In this document: piece after piece, positions 47,434 to 55,292 of the stretch
Layout: every line of letters begins with the position of its first letter
Position numbering within the stretch: position 1 is the first letter of the stretch
Source: Chitinophagaceae bacterium
GTDB taxonomy: Bacteria; Bacteroidota; Bacteroidia; Chitinophagales; Chitinophagaceae
Assembly: GCA_023251255.1 (NCBI GenBank)
Contig: JAHEZD010000021.1
Location: 1-64,000 of the forward strand
Reading direction: 5' to 3'
DNA: 64,000 bases
Notes under the pieces: model-generated
Told to the model about the DNA's origin: nothing
The model's database searches: none
The model's input: the letters and a program-made list of their open reading frames with translations, nothing else
Position numbers and translations under genes: made by a program

Positions 47434-47826
47434 TCATTGTGCGGTATTTACCGGAATGATCCTTCTATTGGCTGGCCTGAAATACCACGACAAAATAATA
47501 AAAACTGTTTGCATCAATGGTCCAATAATTCCCTTTACACTGGTATCGCCACTAGCCAGGTGCGAAACAAGGGCCCCCGTCATCACAAAAAAGAAGCCTG
47601 CATAGGCCCATTCCTTAACAAGTTTCCACCGTGGAACCAGGATTGCTATTACACCAAGTATTTTCCAGGTGCCAATGATGTACAGGAAGTACAGTGGATA
47701 GCCCAAAGGAACAATCAGGTCAATCATTTCCTTTGCATGGAATATTTGCGACAGGCCACTTCCCAACATGCCAATGGCCAGTAAACCTGTGGCAACCCAA
47801 TAGATAACCAATTTCCCGTTTTTCAT
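47434..47826 (-). CDS. DoxX family membrane protein
   Basis: This 130-residue protein has four transmembrane helices: VIYWVATGLLAIGMLGSGLS, YPLYFLYIIGTWKILGVIAIL, KEWAYAGFFFVMTGALVSHLA and IIGPLMQTVFIILSWYF. The pattern LxxPLGYPxYFxxxxGxxKxLGxxxxLxP with KEWAYAGF is characteristic of the DoxX-like group that follows ArsR-AHSA1 pairs. It is about half conserved with the DoxX-like protein at 6097 in the EWxYAGF block but belongs to another subgroup. The role is unknown; redox homeostasis is often proposed. Confidence 0.88.
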   Translation of the reverse strand: MKNGKLVIYWVATGLLAIGMLGSGLSQIFHAKEMIDLIVPLGYPLYFLYIIGTWKILGVIAILVPRWKLVKEWAYAGFFFVMTGALVSHLASGDTSVKGIIGPLMQTVFIILSWYFRPANRRIIPVNTAQ

Positions 47827-47888
47827 GGTAATGTTATTTTGATAGTGTGTTATTTTGAATATACCTTCTTGAAATGAATATTAGCTTG

Positions 47889-48085
47889 AGCAATCAAACA
47901 CATTGACCTTGCCTGCTGGTAAAGGCAGGGATGATACCCGATAGCCATCGGATTGGCCACGAAGTCACCAAGGCCTTTAGATTAAAAAGCCCCGCTTTTT
48001 CCTTTGTGTCTTAGTGCCCCCGCCTGAACGGACGGGCAGGTTTGTGGTAAGCATAAAAAATCATTTGTTTACAAATGGGTTCCAT
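47889..48085. repeat. Repeat family E, copy 2
   Basis: Same order of words as copy 1: CCTGCTGGTAAAGGCAGGGATGA, ACCCGATAGCCATCGG, CACCAAGG, TTTCCTTTGTGTCTTAGTG and CATTTGTTTACAAATGGG. It fills the spacer between the AHSA1 and DoxX genes. Confidence 0.75.
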
Positions 48086-48119
48086 TGTTTTATGGCAGCT
48101 TCGACGAGCCCGCCTACGT

Positions 48120-48584
48120 TCAGGCAAGCTTGTTTAGAATGTTCTGCAAGCGGTCATGCGCCATATTGATGCCTTGGGCAAAGGGCAACTGCAGCAGTTG
48201 GTCCCTCAGTGCCACAGACCGGTACACCACATGCATGGTAAGCTTGCTCGTATCCTCAGTCAGTTGTTCAAATTCCAGGAACTCCAATTGAACATCAAAG
48301 GGCGAATGCTCCATTTCAAACGTCCTGGTGATCTTGCTGTTGGGGCTGAACTCATGGATGGTGCCATTGAACCCGTGCTTGTTCCCCTTGGGATCGGTTG
48401 TTTCAAATTGGTAGCTGCCGTGTTTCCTGTTTTCCAGTTTCAGCACTTTCGTTCCCATCCATTGCTCCACAATGTCGGGCTCCACATAGGCCCTGAACAA
48501 TAATTCCAGTGGCAGGTCAAATTCCCTGGTGATTACCAGTTCCTGCTTGCCCTCTTCTGCAGTGATTTTTGTTTTTCTTTCCAT
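48120..48584 (-). CDS. SRPBCC / AHSA1-type protein
   Basis: This 154-residue START-like fold protein shows LVITREFDLPLELLFRAYVEPDIVEQWMG near the N-terminus (the AHSA1 opening), YQFETTDPKGNKHGFNGTIHEFSPNSKITRTFEME in the middle and DTSKLTMHVVY with a C-terminal helix. These proteins bind small hydrophobic ligands, or Hsp90 in eukaryotes; the bacterial roles are mostly unknown. The gene follows the ArsR regulator, the usual arrangement in which ArsR autoregulates and controls the AHSA1 gene. Confidence 0.9.
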   Translation of the reverse strand: MERKTKITAEEGKQELVITREFDLPLELLFRAYVEPDIVEQWMGTKVLKLENRKHGSYQFETTDPKGNKHGFNGTIHEFSPNSKITRTFEMEHSPFDVQLEFLEFEQLTEDTSKLTMHVVYRSVALRDQLLQLPFAQGINMAHDRLQNILNKLA

Positions 48585-48649
48585 AATAGGCTGTTTTTTG
48601 GTGGTGACTCATTTTGAATATTCTTTCCTACAAAGGATGTCAGCCTGAG

Positions 48650-48825
48650 TGGCTCATGTTTGCTTCGCAAACAAGCACATTGACGATGACACCCGATAGC
48701 CATCGGGTTAACCACCAAGACTCAAAGGCACTAAGTTTAAAAAAACGAAGTTTTTTCCCTTTGTGTCTTCGTGTCTTTGTGGTAAAATAAAAAGTATTTG
48801 TTTACAAATGGGTTTCAATATCTTA
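48650..48825. repeat. Repeat family E, copy 3
   Basis: Contains GACACCCGATAGCCATCGGG, ACCACCAAGACTCAAAGGCACTAAG-like sequence (split here for length), AAAAAAACGAAGTTTTTT and CTTTGTGTCTTCGTGTCTTTG, ending TTTGTTTACAAATGGG. Left and right halves form a long imperfect stem. It lies between arsR and the AHSA1 gene. Confidence 0.75.
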
Positions 48826-48894
48826 TTCTAACCCGATGTCTATGGGGTGTCATTGGCAGCCTCTGACACAAAATTCAAAATGAGTCACCACCAT

Positions 48895-49218
48895 TTATTT
48901 TTTTGTCTTGTATTTTTTCATGATGCTTTCCAGTTTGTTGAATCTATCGTCCCACATTTGGCGGAACGGCTCAATAAAGTCCGCTACTTCCTTCATTTTT
49001 TTTGCATTGATATGGTAATTGATTTCCCTGCCGTTCTGCTCCTGTTGAAGCAGTTCGCACTCGGTAAGTATTTGCAGGTGTTTTGAAACAGTGGGCCTGG
49101 CCGTGTCAAAGTTGGCAGCTATGGCCCCCGCCGTCATGGACTGTGAGGCCACCAACAATAAAATGGCCCTCCTGGTGGGGTCGGCAATTGCTTGGAAAAC
49201 ATCCCTGCGTAAATTCAT
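48895..49218 (-). CDS. ArsR-family transcriptional regulator
   Basis: This 107-residue winged-helix repressor starts at ATG 49218 ([20 protein letters not shown]); a longer frame begins with TTG at 49239 within the operator. The HTH is [31 protein letters not shown] and the wing is [17 protein letters not shown]. The C-terminus [20 protein letters not shown] is typical of the ArsR type paired with AHSA1. It lacks the CxC metal site of ArsR/SmtB sensors, so its signal is not an obvious metal. Two operator-like palindromes lie in its promoter, so negative autoregulation is likely. Confidence 0.92.
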   Translation of the reverse strand: MNLRRDVFQAIADPTRRAILLLVASQSMTAGAIAANFDTARPTVSKHLQILTECELLQQEQNGREINYHINAKKMKEVADFIEPFRQMWDDRFNKLESIMKKYKTKK

Positions 49219-49221
49219 TGT

Positions 49222-49268
49222 GTAGTTATTTGACTGCAAATATATGCGTAGTTACTTAACTACACAAA
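49222..49268 (-). promoter_or_regulatory. arsR promoter with two tandem operators
   Basis: On the minus strand TTTG (49268-49265) and TATATTTG (49244-49237) are spaced by 20 bp and match the Bacteroidota -33/-7 consensus exactly. A 16-bp near-palindrome, GTAGTTACTTAACTAC (49248-49263), fills the spacer. A weaker copy, GTAGTTATTTGACTGC (49222-49237), overlaps the expected transcription start, 26 bp centre to centre. ArsR binding would block polymerase. Confidence 0.85.
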
Positions 49269-49532
49269 TTTTTTATTCGTGGCTCATTTTGAATAGTGGA
49301 GTTGTCAGCCAGGGTAATTCATTGCCGTTTGCAGCAGCTAAACTTTTTGAACCTACCTGCCGGCAATAGCAGGGATGACAAATAATGGCTTCACCATTAC
49401 TTGTTTACCGGAAAAATAATAAGTGGGGGCTGGCTTATGGGTGGTATAGCCATAAACCGTGTAGGTTCTTTATCGTTTGCAGCAGTTTGTGCACAATACA
49501 ATGCCTAGATGGTGCATTGGTGGGGAAGGCAA

Positions 49533-50363
49533 TTATCTATGTCCTGTTCCTTTGGTATGGGGGAATTCAATGGTAAACGTGGTGCCGTTATTTGGTACAC
49601 TTTCAATGGAAATGCTGCCACCCAATGCCTCTATTTGCGTTTTCACCATGTATAGCCCCATGCCCTTACCGTCGGAATGGGTATGCGTGTGGAAACGCTT
49701 GTACAAGCCAAACAGTTTTTCTCCAATTTTGTTGAGGTCCATTCCAAGACCGTTGTCCTTGAACAGGATATCGATGCCCCTGACTGTTTTCCTACTGATA
49801 ATTTCTATTATTGGGTAAATGCTGGCCTGCCTGTACTTGATGCTATTGGAAATAAGGTTGAAAAAGATACTGTGGAGGTAGCTTTTCAGGGTCCATATTT
49901 CATTTACGGCTGTAAAGTCGGTAATGAAATGCACCTGTTCTTCCCTGAGCAAATTGGCAATGCTCAATTGTATGTTTGAAAGCAGTTTATGGAAATTCAC
50001 TGCCTCCTTTTTCTCGCTTGCTCCACCTTTTACCTGCAGTATGCGGTTAAGGTCAATGATTACTTCGTCCATTTGTTCAACGGAGGTAATAAGGTGCCCC
50101 ATCATCCTTGTTTTATCTTCAGCGCCAAGTTCCATAGTACGCATAATGTCGGCTATACCAATAATGTTTGCCACGGGTGCCCTCAGGTTATGGGAAATAA
50201 TATACGCAAACTGCTCAAGGTCCCTATTGCGTTGTAGGAGGTCGTTAACAATTTTGACACACTCACTTTCAACCGGCTTGCGTGAAGTGGTACCGTGCAA
50301 ATGGCAGGCCGTTCCAATTACTTGGTCTTCCTTTGCTGCTTGTAGTTTTCTTGTGGTTTCCAT
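49533..50363 (-). CDS. Cytoplasmic sensor histidine kinase
   Basis: This 276-residue kinase has no membrane segment. A short N-terminal region is followed by a coiled-coil dimerisation helix with the phospho-acceptor His58 in SHNLRAPVANI (the HWE/bacteriophytochrome-like SHNLRxP type). The HATPase domain has N box FFNLISNSIKYR, DNGLGMDL, and GKGMGLYMVKTQIEALGGSISIES. Without a sensor domain it probably takes its input from a partner protein. It lies in a leftward group with a cupin, a single-domain response regulator and an AraC protein. Confidence 0.9.
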   Translation of the reverse strand: METTRKLQAAKEDQVIGTACHLHGTTSRKPVESECVKIVNDLLQRNRDLEQFAYIISHNLRAPVANIIGIADIMRTMELGAEDKTRMMGHLITSVEQMDEVIIDLNRILQVKGGASEKKEAVNFHKLLSNIQLSIANLLREEQVHFITDFTAVNEIWTLKSYLHSIFFNLISNSIKYRQASIYPIIEIISRKTVRGIDILFKDNGLGMDLNKIGEKLFGLYKRFHTHTHSDGKGMGLYMVKTQIEALGGSISIESVPNNGTTFTIEFPHTKGTGHR

Positions 50364-50434
50364 GTCGATATTTTTTCATTCTGCCAGCTTGGCCATAAAT
50401 AGAAACTGTGGATACAGGTGGTTGTGGGTGATGG

Positions 50435-50794
50435 CTATTCATAGCCACTTTTCAGTACTGTTAGGATGATTTTGAAACGGCCATCCGGTTTTACATAACT
50501 GGGTGCGTGTGCAGGAATGATAATGGAACCGCCCGTTTCTAGTATATGTGGATTCCCACTTATGTACAGTTCCACCTTGCCATCAATTACCTGTACAAAA
50601 GTGTCAAAGGCGATGGTTTTTTCGGTCAGTTCCTCACCACTGTCCACAGACATAGCACTAATATTGCCACTTGATTTTTTCAGGATTGTTTTTACCACAA
50701 CCGAATTGGGCACGTATTCAATTATTTCAACGGTGATATGTGCTTTTGACTGTTCCATCTCTTCTGGATGGCTGATGTTGGTTAGTGTGCTCAT
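50435..50794 (-). CDS. Cupin-domain protein
   Basis: This 119-residue small cupin has strands TVEIIEYVPNSVVVKTILKK, KTIAFDTFVQVIDGKVELYISGNPHILETGGSIIIPAHAPSYVKPDGRFKIILTVLK. The conserved G(X)5HXH metal motif is degenerate (FDTFVQVIDG, PAHAPSYV keeps one His), so enzyme activity is doubtful. The ligand is unknown. It lies 71 bp upstream of the kinase gene. Confidence 0.75.
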   Translation of the reverse strand: MSTLTNISHPEEMEQSKAHITVEIIEYVPNSVVVKTILKKSSGNISAMSVDSGEELTEKTIAFDTFVQVIDGKVELYISGNPHILETGGSIIIPAHAPSYVKPDGRFKIILTVLKSGYE

Positions 50795-51008
50795 GTTTAC
50801 AGGATTATTAAGCGAACAGATTAAAAAGGATACTTACAGGATCAACTGCTTCATCAAAAAAAACTAGTTGGCCCATTTGGAAAACCACCCATTGCAAAAT
50901 TGTACAATCTTTGTGCAATGCCCGTTGCATGATTTTGGGAAAAAGTTGCAAAATTCACAGGTTTGCATGTATGCCGTTTCCCAGTGCAGCCATCCATCGG
51001 TTGCTTGG

Positions 51009-51407
51009 CTATTTGCTAACTTCAAGATCCTGTAGCAATAGTTGTTTGAGGGCATTATGAAGCGATGCAGGGTCGGTTGGTTTTTCTATGAATGCCCTTG
51101 CCCCAAGCCCCAACAGCAGTGCCTTGTTGTTGCTACTTGTAGAAATTATGACAATGGGTATGTTCCGTGTGCGTAAATTATTGCCCATTTCAAGAAGGTA
51201 TTCCATCCCGTTCATCAGTGGCATGTTGATATCGGAAAAAACAAGGTCCGGAAGTTCAGTGGCATTTTGAAGCTGCTGCAAGGCTTCCCTTCCATTGTTT
51301 GCAATACCGTACAGGCTTATATTTTCAATTCCTTCAAGGGCTAGCATGAAAAATTCCTGATCATCCTGGTCATCTTCAACTAATAGGATTGTTTTTGATA
51401 CTTTCAT
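51009..51407 (-). CDS. Single-domain response regulator
   Basis: This 132-residue receiver domain without an output domain has the acidic pocket LLVEDDQDD (10-16), the phospho-acceptor Asp59 in FSDINMP, the switch residues IIISTSS-type IVIISTSS and the conserved Lys in FIEKPTD. It probably takes phosphate from a histidine kinase such as the one at 49533 and works through protein contacts. The family resembles Rcp1-like receivers that pair with SHNLRxP kinases, which supports the pairing. Confidence 0.92.
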   Translation of the reverse strand: MKVSKTILLVEDDQDDQEFFMLALEGIENISLYGIANNGREALQQLQNATELPDLVFSDINMPLMNGMEYLLEMGNNLRTRNIPIVIISTSSNNKALLLGLGARAFIEKPTDPASLHNALKQLLLQDLEVSK

Positions 51408-51513
51408 AATGTGAGTTTTAGAAAGTTGCCCGCACAGGAAAGAAAGGTTTTAACAAAGGTGGGATGGACCTGTGTTAAATTTGTTACACAACTATGGGTA
51501 TAAGTTGCATAAT

Positions 51514-52054
51514 TTACATATTTTCCAGTGTGTTCCGCCGGTTGTTTTTCAACGACTTGAAGAAGGAAGGGGTGAGGCCGGTAATTTTCTTGAACTGGTT
51601 TGATAGATGCGACACGCTGCTGTAATTGAGTTTCGAGGCAATTTCGGTTAGGTTGAGTTCATCATAAATAATCAGTTCTTTTACGCGTTCAATTTTATGC
51701 ATGATAATGAACTGTTCTATGGTGGAACCTGTTGCCTCGGAAAAAAGGTTGGAAAGGTAAGTATAGTCATAGTGGAGCTTGCCGCTGATGTACCCGGAAT
51801 TTTTTGTACGTGGCAATTCATCTTCATAATGTACCATTTCTACAATCAGTCCCTTGATCCTTTCAATCAGCATGGCCCTTTTGTTGTCAATCAGTTCAAG
51901 ACCGGACCCAAGCAGTGCTGCACTGAGCCTTTCATATTGTTCATCGGTAATGCCATCTACTTCAGCTTCACCAAGCTCCACTGCTTTATGGACAATCCCA
52001 AGTTTTTCCAGTTCGGACCTCACTCACCACCATCTTGCACCGGATGCATACCAT
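51514..52054 (-). pseudogene. AraC-type regulator with an apparent frameshift near its start
   Basis: The main frame (51514-52023, starting with GTG) encodes about 169 residues with a C-terminal AraC HTH: YDYTYLSNLFSEATGSTIEQFIIMHKIERVKELI and LTEIASKLNYSSVSHLSNQFKKITGLTPSFFK. In another frame just upstream, ATG at 52054 begins MVCIRCKMVV, which I recall as the conserved N-terminus of this Chitinophagaceae/Sphingobacteriaceae regulator family, normally running straight on into the SELEKLG segment. The frames join if one base is removed around 52018-52027. This is either a real frameshift, a sequencing error, or a GTG re-start giving a protein lacking the Cys motif. Confidence 0.7.
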
Positions 52055-52226
52055 GTATTTAATGTAAATTTTCAATTTGTAGAATATATGACCAAAGGCA
52101 AGGCCCATGCCGCAAAATGAATTGCTAAAGCTAATTATCGTTTCAATGAGTGGTCTGCGGGAGTTTTAGGTACCAGCTAGCCTGATCCGTTTGGGAAGCG
52201 GCTCAAAACCATTGGTTTTTCATTCC

Positions 52227-52330
52227 TTTGTAGTTCGTTTGTGTTCCTCAACGAAAACATTATAAATAAACACCGCCACCGTTGTGTCTTTTGACCAACG
52301 GATTTCACGAAAGGGATTTCATTAGTGTCA
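52227..52330. repeat. Repeat family D, copy 1
   Basis: About 100 bp from CTTTGTAGTTCG to GTGTCA match 61343-61440 (shared CCTCAACGAAAACATTA-like and GTTGTGTCTTTTGACCAACG blocks). A shorter match lies at 56868-56907. In one frame the repeats all read LCLL(T/P)NGF, so they may be remnants of one coding sequence (see 61383-61846). The rest of the 52055-52575 spacer holds no gene I can support. Confidence 0.65.
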
Positions 52331-52575
52331 GCTAACAGGTTTGGATATATGACGGCTTAATGAATATGTTCTCAGCCTTATATCGCTCTCAGCAAAATAT
52401 CCGGCTTACGAATAAAGTCCAGCCATGGAATATATATTAAGCTTTATTATCTTCACTCGGCAATGGTTCAGGCTAAGGGATTACGGAATATCCCCACATC
52501 GCCAAGACCTGAACATTGCCCATCATTTTAAAGTAACCTTTGATTAATTCAAAACCTTTGTTTAGTAATAAGCTT

Positions 52576-53421
52576 ATGAGAAAGAACCTATTCATTATAT
52601 TTTTTGTAATTCCAACCATTGTATTGGGGCAAAACACCATTCTTTGGAAAGTAACCGATAAAGAGAATCGTCATACTTCCTATCTCCTGGGAACATACCA
52701 TCTGTTGGACAGAACTTTTGTTGATTCCTTTCCAATTATTGCTGAAAAGTTGAAAGCATGTGACATGGTACTTACGGAAGTTGAAAAGGATTCAAGCAGG
52801 ATCCGTAGTTATTATAACAAAAGAGCGTCCTCTGACCAAGTCAATAAAATTTTAGCACCAGGTGATATTGATTTAATAAATAGGATATTAACCTACTCAA
52901 CTGTAAAGGACATCAATAAATTAACGCCCGGTGAACTGTTTGCAAAACTGTCTGGCTATTACGACGCTTTCTGCCTGGGATTAACAGATACCAAAATGCG
53001 GATGGACGAGTATATCCAGTTTTTGGCAAAGGAAAACAGGAAGCAACAAATTTATTTTGAAAGTGACACTTTGCAAATTGAACTATTGAGGAAAGGGACA
53101 GCACAAATTGATTGGAATTTTTTCAAAAAGAACATTAAACCACTGCTGGATAAATATAAGCAACCCAACCCCACAATTTCAAGTAACTCGCTCTATAGGA
53201 AGTATGTAACATTTGATCTGAACTATTCATTTGATGATGCATGTGGCGGGGAGGTACTTGTTGAAAAGCGGAACGATGAGTGGATGACAAAAATTCCAGC
53301 ATTGTTTAAAGACAATAACTGCTTTATGGCTGTGGGACTACTCCACTATTTTAAAAACTGCGGAATAATTACACAACTTAGGCAACTTGGTTTTAAAGTG
53401 GAACCTATTTTACTGCAATAG
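52576..53421 (+). CDS. TraB/GumN family protein
   Basis: This 281-residue exported protein has signal peptide MRKNLFIIFFVIPTIVLGQ; the ATG at 52576 is preferred to a TTG at 52540. TraB/GumN features are the opening TILWKVTDKENRHTSYLLGTYHLLD with the GTxH motif, DMVLTEVE, and the second glycine-His motif MAVGLLHYFKNCGIITQLRQLGFKVEPI at the C-terminus. These two GxxH segments are proposed to form a metal-dependent hydrolase site. In this phylum such proteins are common and uncharacterised. It stands alone. Confidence 0.88.
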   Translation: MRKNLFIIFFVIPTIVLGQNTILWKVTDKENRHTSYLLGTYHLLDRTFVDSFPIIAEKLKACDMVLTEVEKDSSRIRSYYNKRASSDQVNKILAPGDIDLINRILTYSTVKDINKLTPGELFAKLSGYYDAFCLGLTDTKMRMDEYIQFLAKENRKQQIYFESDTLQIELLRKGTAQIDWNFFKKNIKPLLDKYKQPNPTISSNSLYRKYVTFDLNYSFDDACGGEVLVEKRNDEWMTKIPALFKDNNCFMAVGLLHYFKNCGIITQLRQLGFKVEPILLQ

Positions 53422-53502
53422 AACACCGAACGTGCAAGCCACTGGGCCAAAAATGGTTCATCACTGTTCTTGTGGAAGATTCAATGCTGCCACAGTCATT
53501 TT

Positions 53503-53892
53503 TTATTTCATTGCGTTGTTTACGGGTTGGCTATCTACAAACTGTTCAAAGCTGATGATCTTGCTGTCCTTCAATTTCCAAACATGGGCAACCCTGGCTT
53601 CAAATGATTTGCCCGTCAGTTTGTATGTACCTGTGTAGGTACCATAAGCTACAACCTTATCGTCATTGGCAACATAATCTTCGGGTGTAAATTTGTAGCC
53701 AATCCATTCGCTGCCCAACCGGCTAAAAACATTCTTCGTCACGTTTTCTAAACCAATATAGGTACCTGCATAAGGAAAGCCCTTGGCTTCCGTCCATGAA
53801 ATAGTTGCGGCTACATAACTGGCTAAATTCCTACCATTTTCTTCCGAAGTTTTTCCTTCGTAAGTGCTTTTGATGATTTCGAGATTTGTCAT
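53503..53892 (-). CDS. SnoaL-like / NTF2-fold protein
   Basis: This 129-residue protein has the cone-shaped NTF2 fold: N-terminal helices (NLEIIKSTYEGKTSEENGRNLASYVAATISWTEA), YIGLENVTKNVFSRLGSEW and beta strands VVAYGTYTGTYKLTGKSFEARVAHVWKLKDSKIISFEQFVDSQPV. The FxQFxDS ending is typical of the SnoaL ketosteroid-isomerase-like group. No ligand or partner is evident; a nested repeat/MITE-like element lies just upstream of its start. Confidence 0.85.
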   Translation of the reverse strand: MTNLEIIKSTYEGKTSEENGRNLASYVAATISWTEAKGFPYAGTYIGLENVTKNVFSRLGSEWIGYKFTPEDYVANDDKVVAYGTYTGTYKLTGKSFEARVAHVWKLKDSKIISFEQFVDSQPVNNAMK

Positions 53893-53905
53893 TGCCTTTT
53901 TATTT

Positions 53906-54089
53906 AGAAGTTGTTTAGACTTTTAATTTTACGTGATCGATTTCAATATTTTTTCTAGCGAAACCGCTTTCGACAGGGCTCAAGCTGACAGCTTTTGTCA
54001 TATTGAGCCCTGTCGAAATATTGACAAAAGCGGATTTTGAAAAAAATGCCATTTAAAAGCTACTTTTCTAAAAAGTCTAAACAGCTTCT
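53906..54089. repeat. MITE-like element C with internal REP hairpin
   Basis: Imperfect 19-bp terminal inverted repeats (AGAAGTTGTTTAGACTTTT at 53906-53924; complement at 54071-54089 with one mismatch) enclose 146 bp without a gene. Inside, TTTCGACAGGGCTCAA (53968-53983) and its exact complement (54003-54018) form a 16-bp stem. The ends resemble those of family B (AGAAGCTGTTTAAATT). Confidence 0.7.
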
Positions 54090-54145
54090 CAAAGAACAGC
54101 TTGATAATGCAATGAGCATTGTCAAGCTGACGATGATGATTGATC

Positions 54146-55036
54146 TTACCATTCCATTTCTCCTGTGTTTACTTTTGCACCTATTTGCAAAGCTGTTTCA
54201 AAAGTCAATGTTGGATATTTTGTTTTTAAAGCGGTCATTAAAGCTGCTGAAGTTTGGTTGGTTTTCAACGCCTCTTCGTAAAATTGGATATAGTTTTTTG
54301 TATGTATTACTGCAGTCAAATCAAATGCTGATGCTGACTTTGCATGGGCAGGAACCACAATTGTTGGGTGCAATGATTCAATTTTGTCCAACACAGTTAA
54401 CCATTGTTTACGTGCCTCTGCAGTTTGTGCATCTGCCATCCAAAGATGGAATGTGGTGCCAAAAATATTGATGCCCCCTACAACTGCTTTGATCGAAGGT
54501 ATCCAGACAAAGGTTTTGGACGGGAATTCTTCCAGGCCAATGACCTCCAATTTTTGGCCTTCCAATTCAATGCTGCTGCCTTTTAAAACTTGTGGTAACA
54601 CAACATTGGAGGTTATGGCTTTGCCCAATCTTCCGCCCCAAATATCCAATTTCTTTTGAGCCGTTGCTTTAATGGATGCTACTGTTGCTGGCGATGCATA
54701 CGCTGTAACTTCCGGAAAGTATTTTTTGAATACTTCTAACCCGAAATAGAAATCAGGGTCTGTGTGGGATACATAGATAGCCGTTAATTTTTTGCCGGAA
54801 TTCCTGATTTCCTGTGCTACTTTTTCGGCATCTGCCAGGGTAAATTGAGCGTCAATTAAAACGGCATCTGTTTTTCCCGATACGATTACAGATGCCACGC
54901 CAAAACTGTTTTCTGATGCGTTGTAAACTTGCAGTTTTAAATTGTTTGCTTCAATAACCTTGAAGTCCTGTGCTTGTGCTTCCATTTTCAATAAGATTAA
55001 GGTGGTTAAGAATACTGTTGAAATAACTTGTTTCAT
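54146..55036 (-). CDS. Exported metallo-beta-lactamase-fold protein with altered metal motif
   Basis: This 296-residue protein has signal peptide MKQVISTVFLTTLILLKMEAQAQ (ATG 55036 chosen over an upstream frame start). The MBL fold is seen in AVLIDAQFTLADAEKVAQEI, LTAIYVSHTDPDFYFGLEVFKKYFP, VIGLEEFPSKTFVWIPSIKAVVGG and TIVVPAHAKS. The metal motif HxHxDH is changed to H91-T-D93-P-D95-F96, losing two of the usual histidines. It may bind one metal, use other ligands or act as a non-classical hydrolase. A MITE-like element ends 14 bp upstream of the start codon. Confidence 0.85.
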   Translation of the reverse strand: MKQVISTVFLTTLILLKMEAQAQDFKVIEANNLKLQVYNASENSFGVASVIVSGKTDAVLIDAQFTLADAEKVAQEIRNSGKKLTAIYVSHTDPDFYFGLEVFKKYFPEVTAYASPATVASIKATAQKKLDIWGGRLGKAITSNVVLPQVLKGSSIELEGQKLEVIGLEEFPSKTFVWIPSIKAVVGGINIFGTTFHLWMADAQTAEARKQWLTVLDKIESLHPTIVVPAHAKSASAFDLTAVIHTKNYIQFYEEALKTNQTSAALMTALKTKYPTLTFETALQIGAKVNTGEMEW

Positions 55037-55050
55037 TTTATTGTTTTTGA

Positions 55051-55205
55051 CTATCGGATGAAGGAAAGTAATGAGCATTTGTCGCTGTCATACAGAGCCC
55101 CGAATAGTCGGGATTTTCAACCTGTCGAAGTATGATGAACGAGATCTTAATTCGATAAAAGGTTTCGACTAAGCTCAACCTGACATACTTTCCTTCATCC
55201 GATAG
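55051..55205 (-). repeat. MITE-like element, copy 2 (155 bp)
   Basis: Nearly identical to 3255-3408, with the same 20-bp terminal inverted repeats (here extended by one A/T pair to 55050-55206). It sits directly upstream of the MBL-fold gene in the same orientation relative to that gene as copy 1 has to the beta-barrel gene. No ORF. Confidence 0.8.
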
Positions 55206-55292
55206 TTAGTTTATTGTTTTTAAATGATGGCGCAAAAGTGCTATCATGCCATGCTTAAAAACATTGAACAAGTTCAATAAATGAGACCAACC

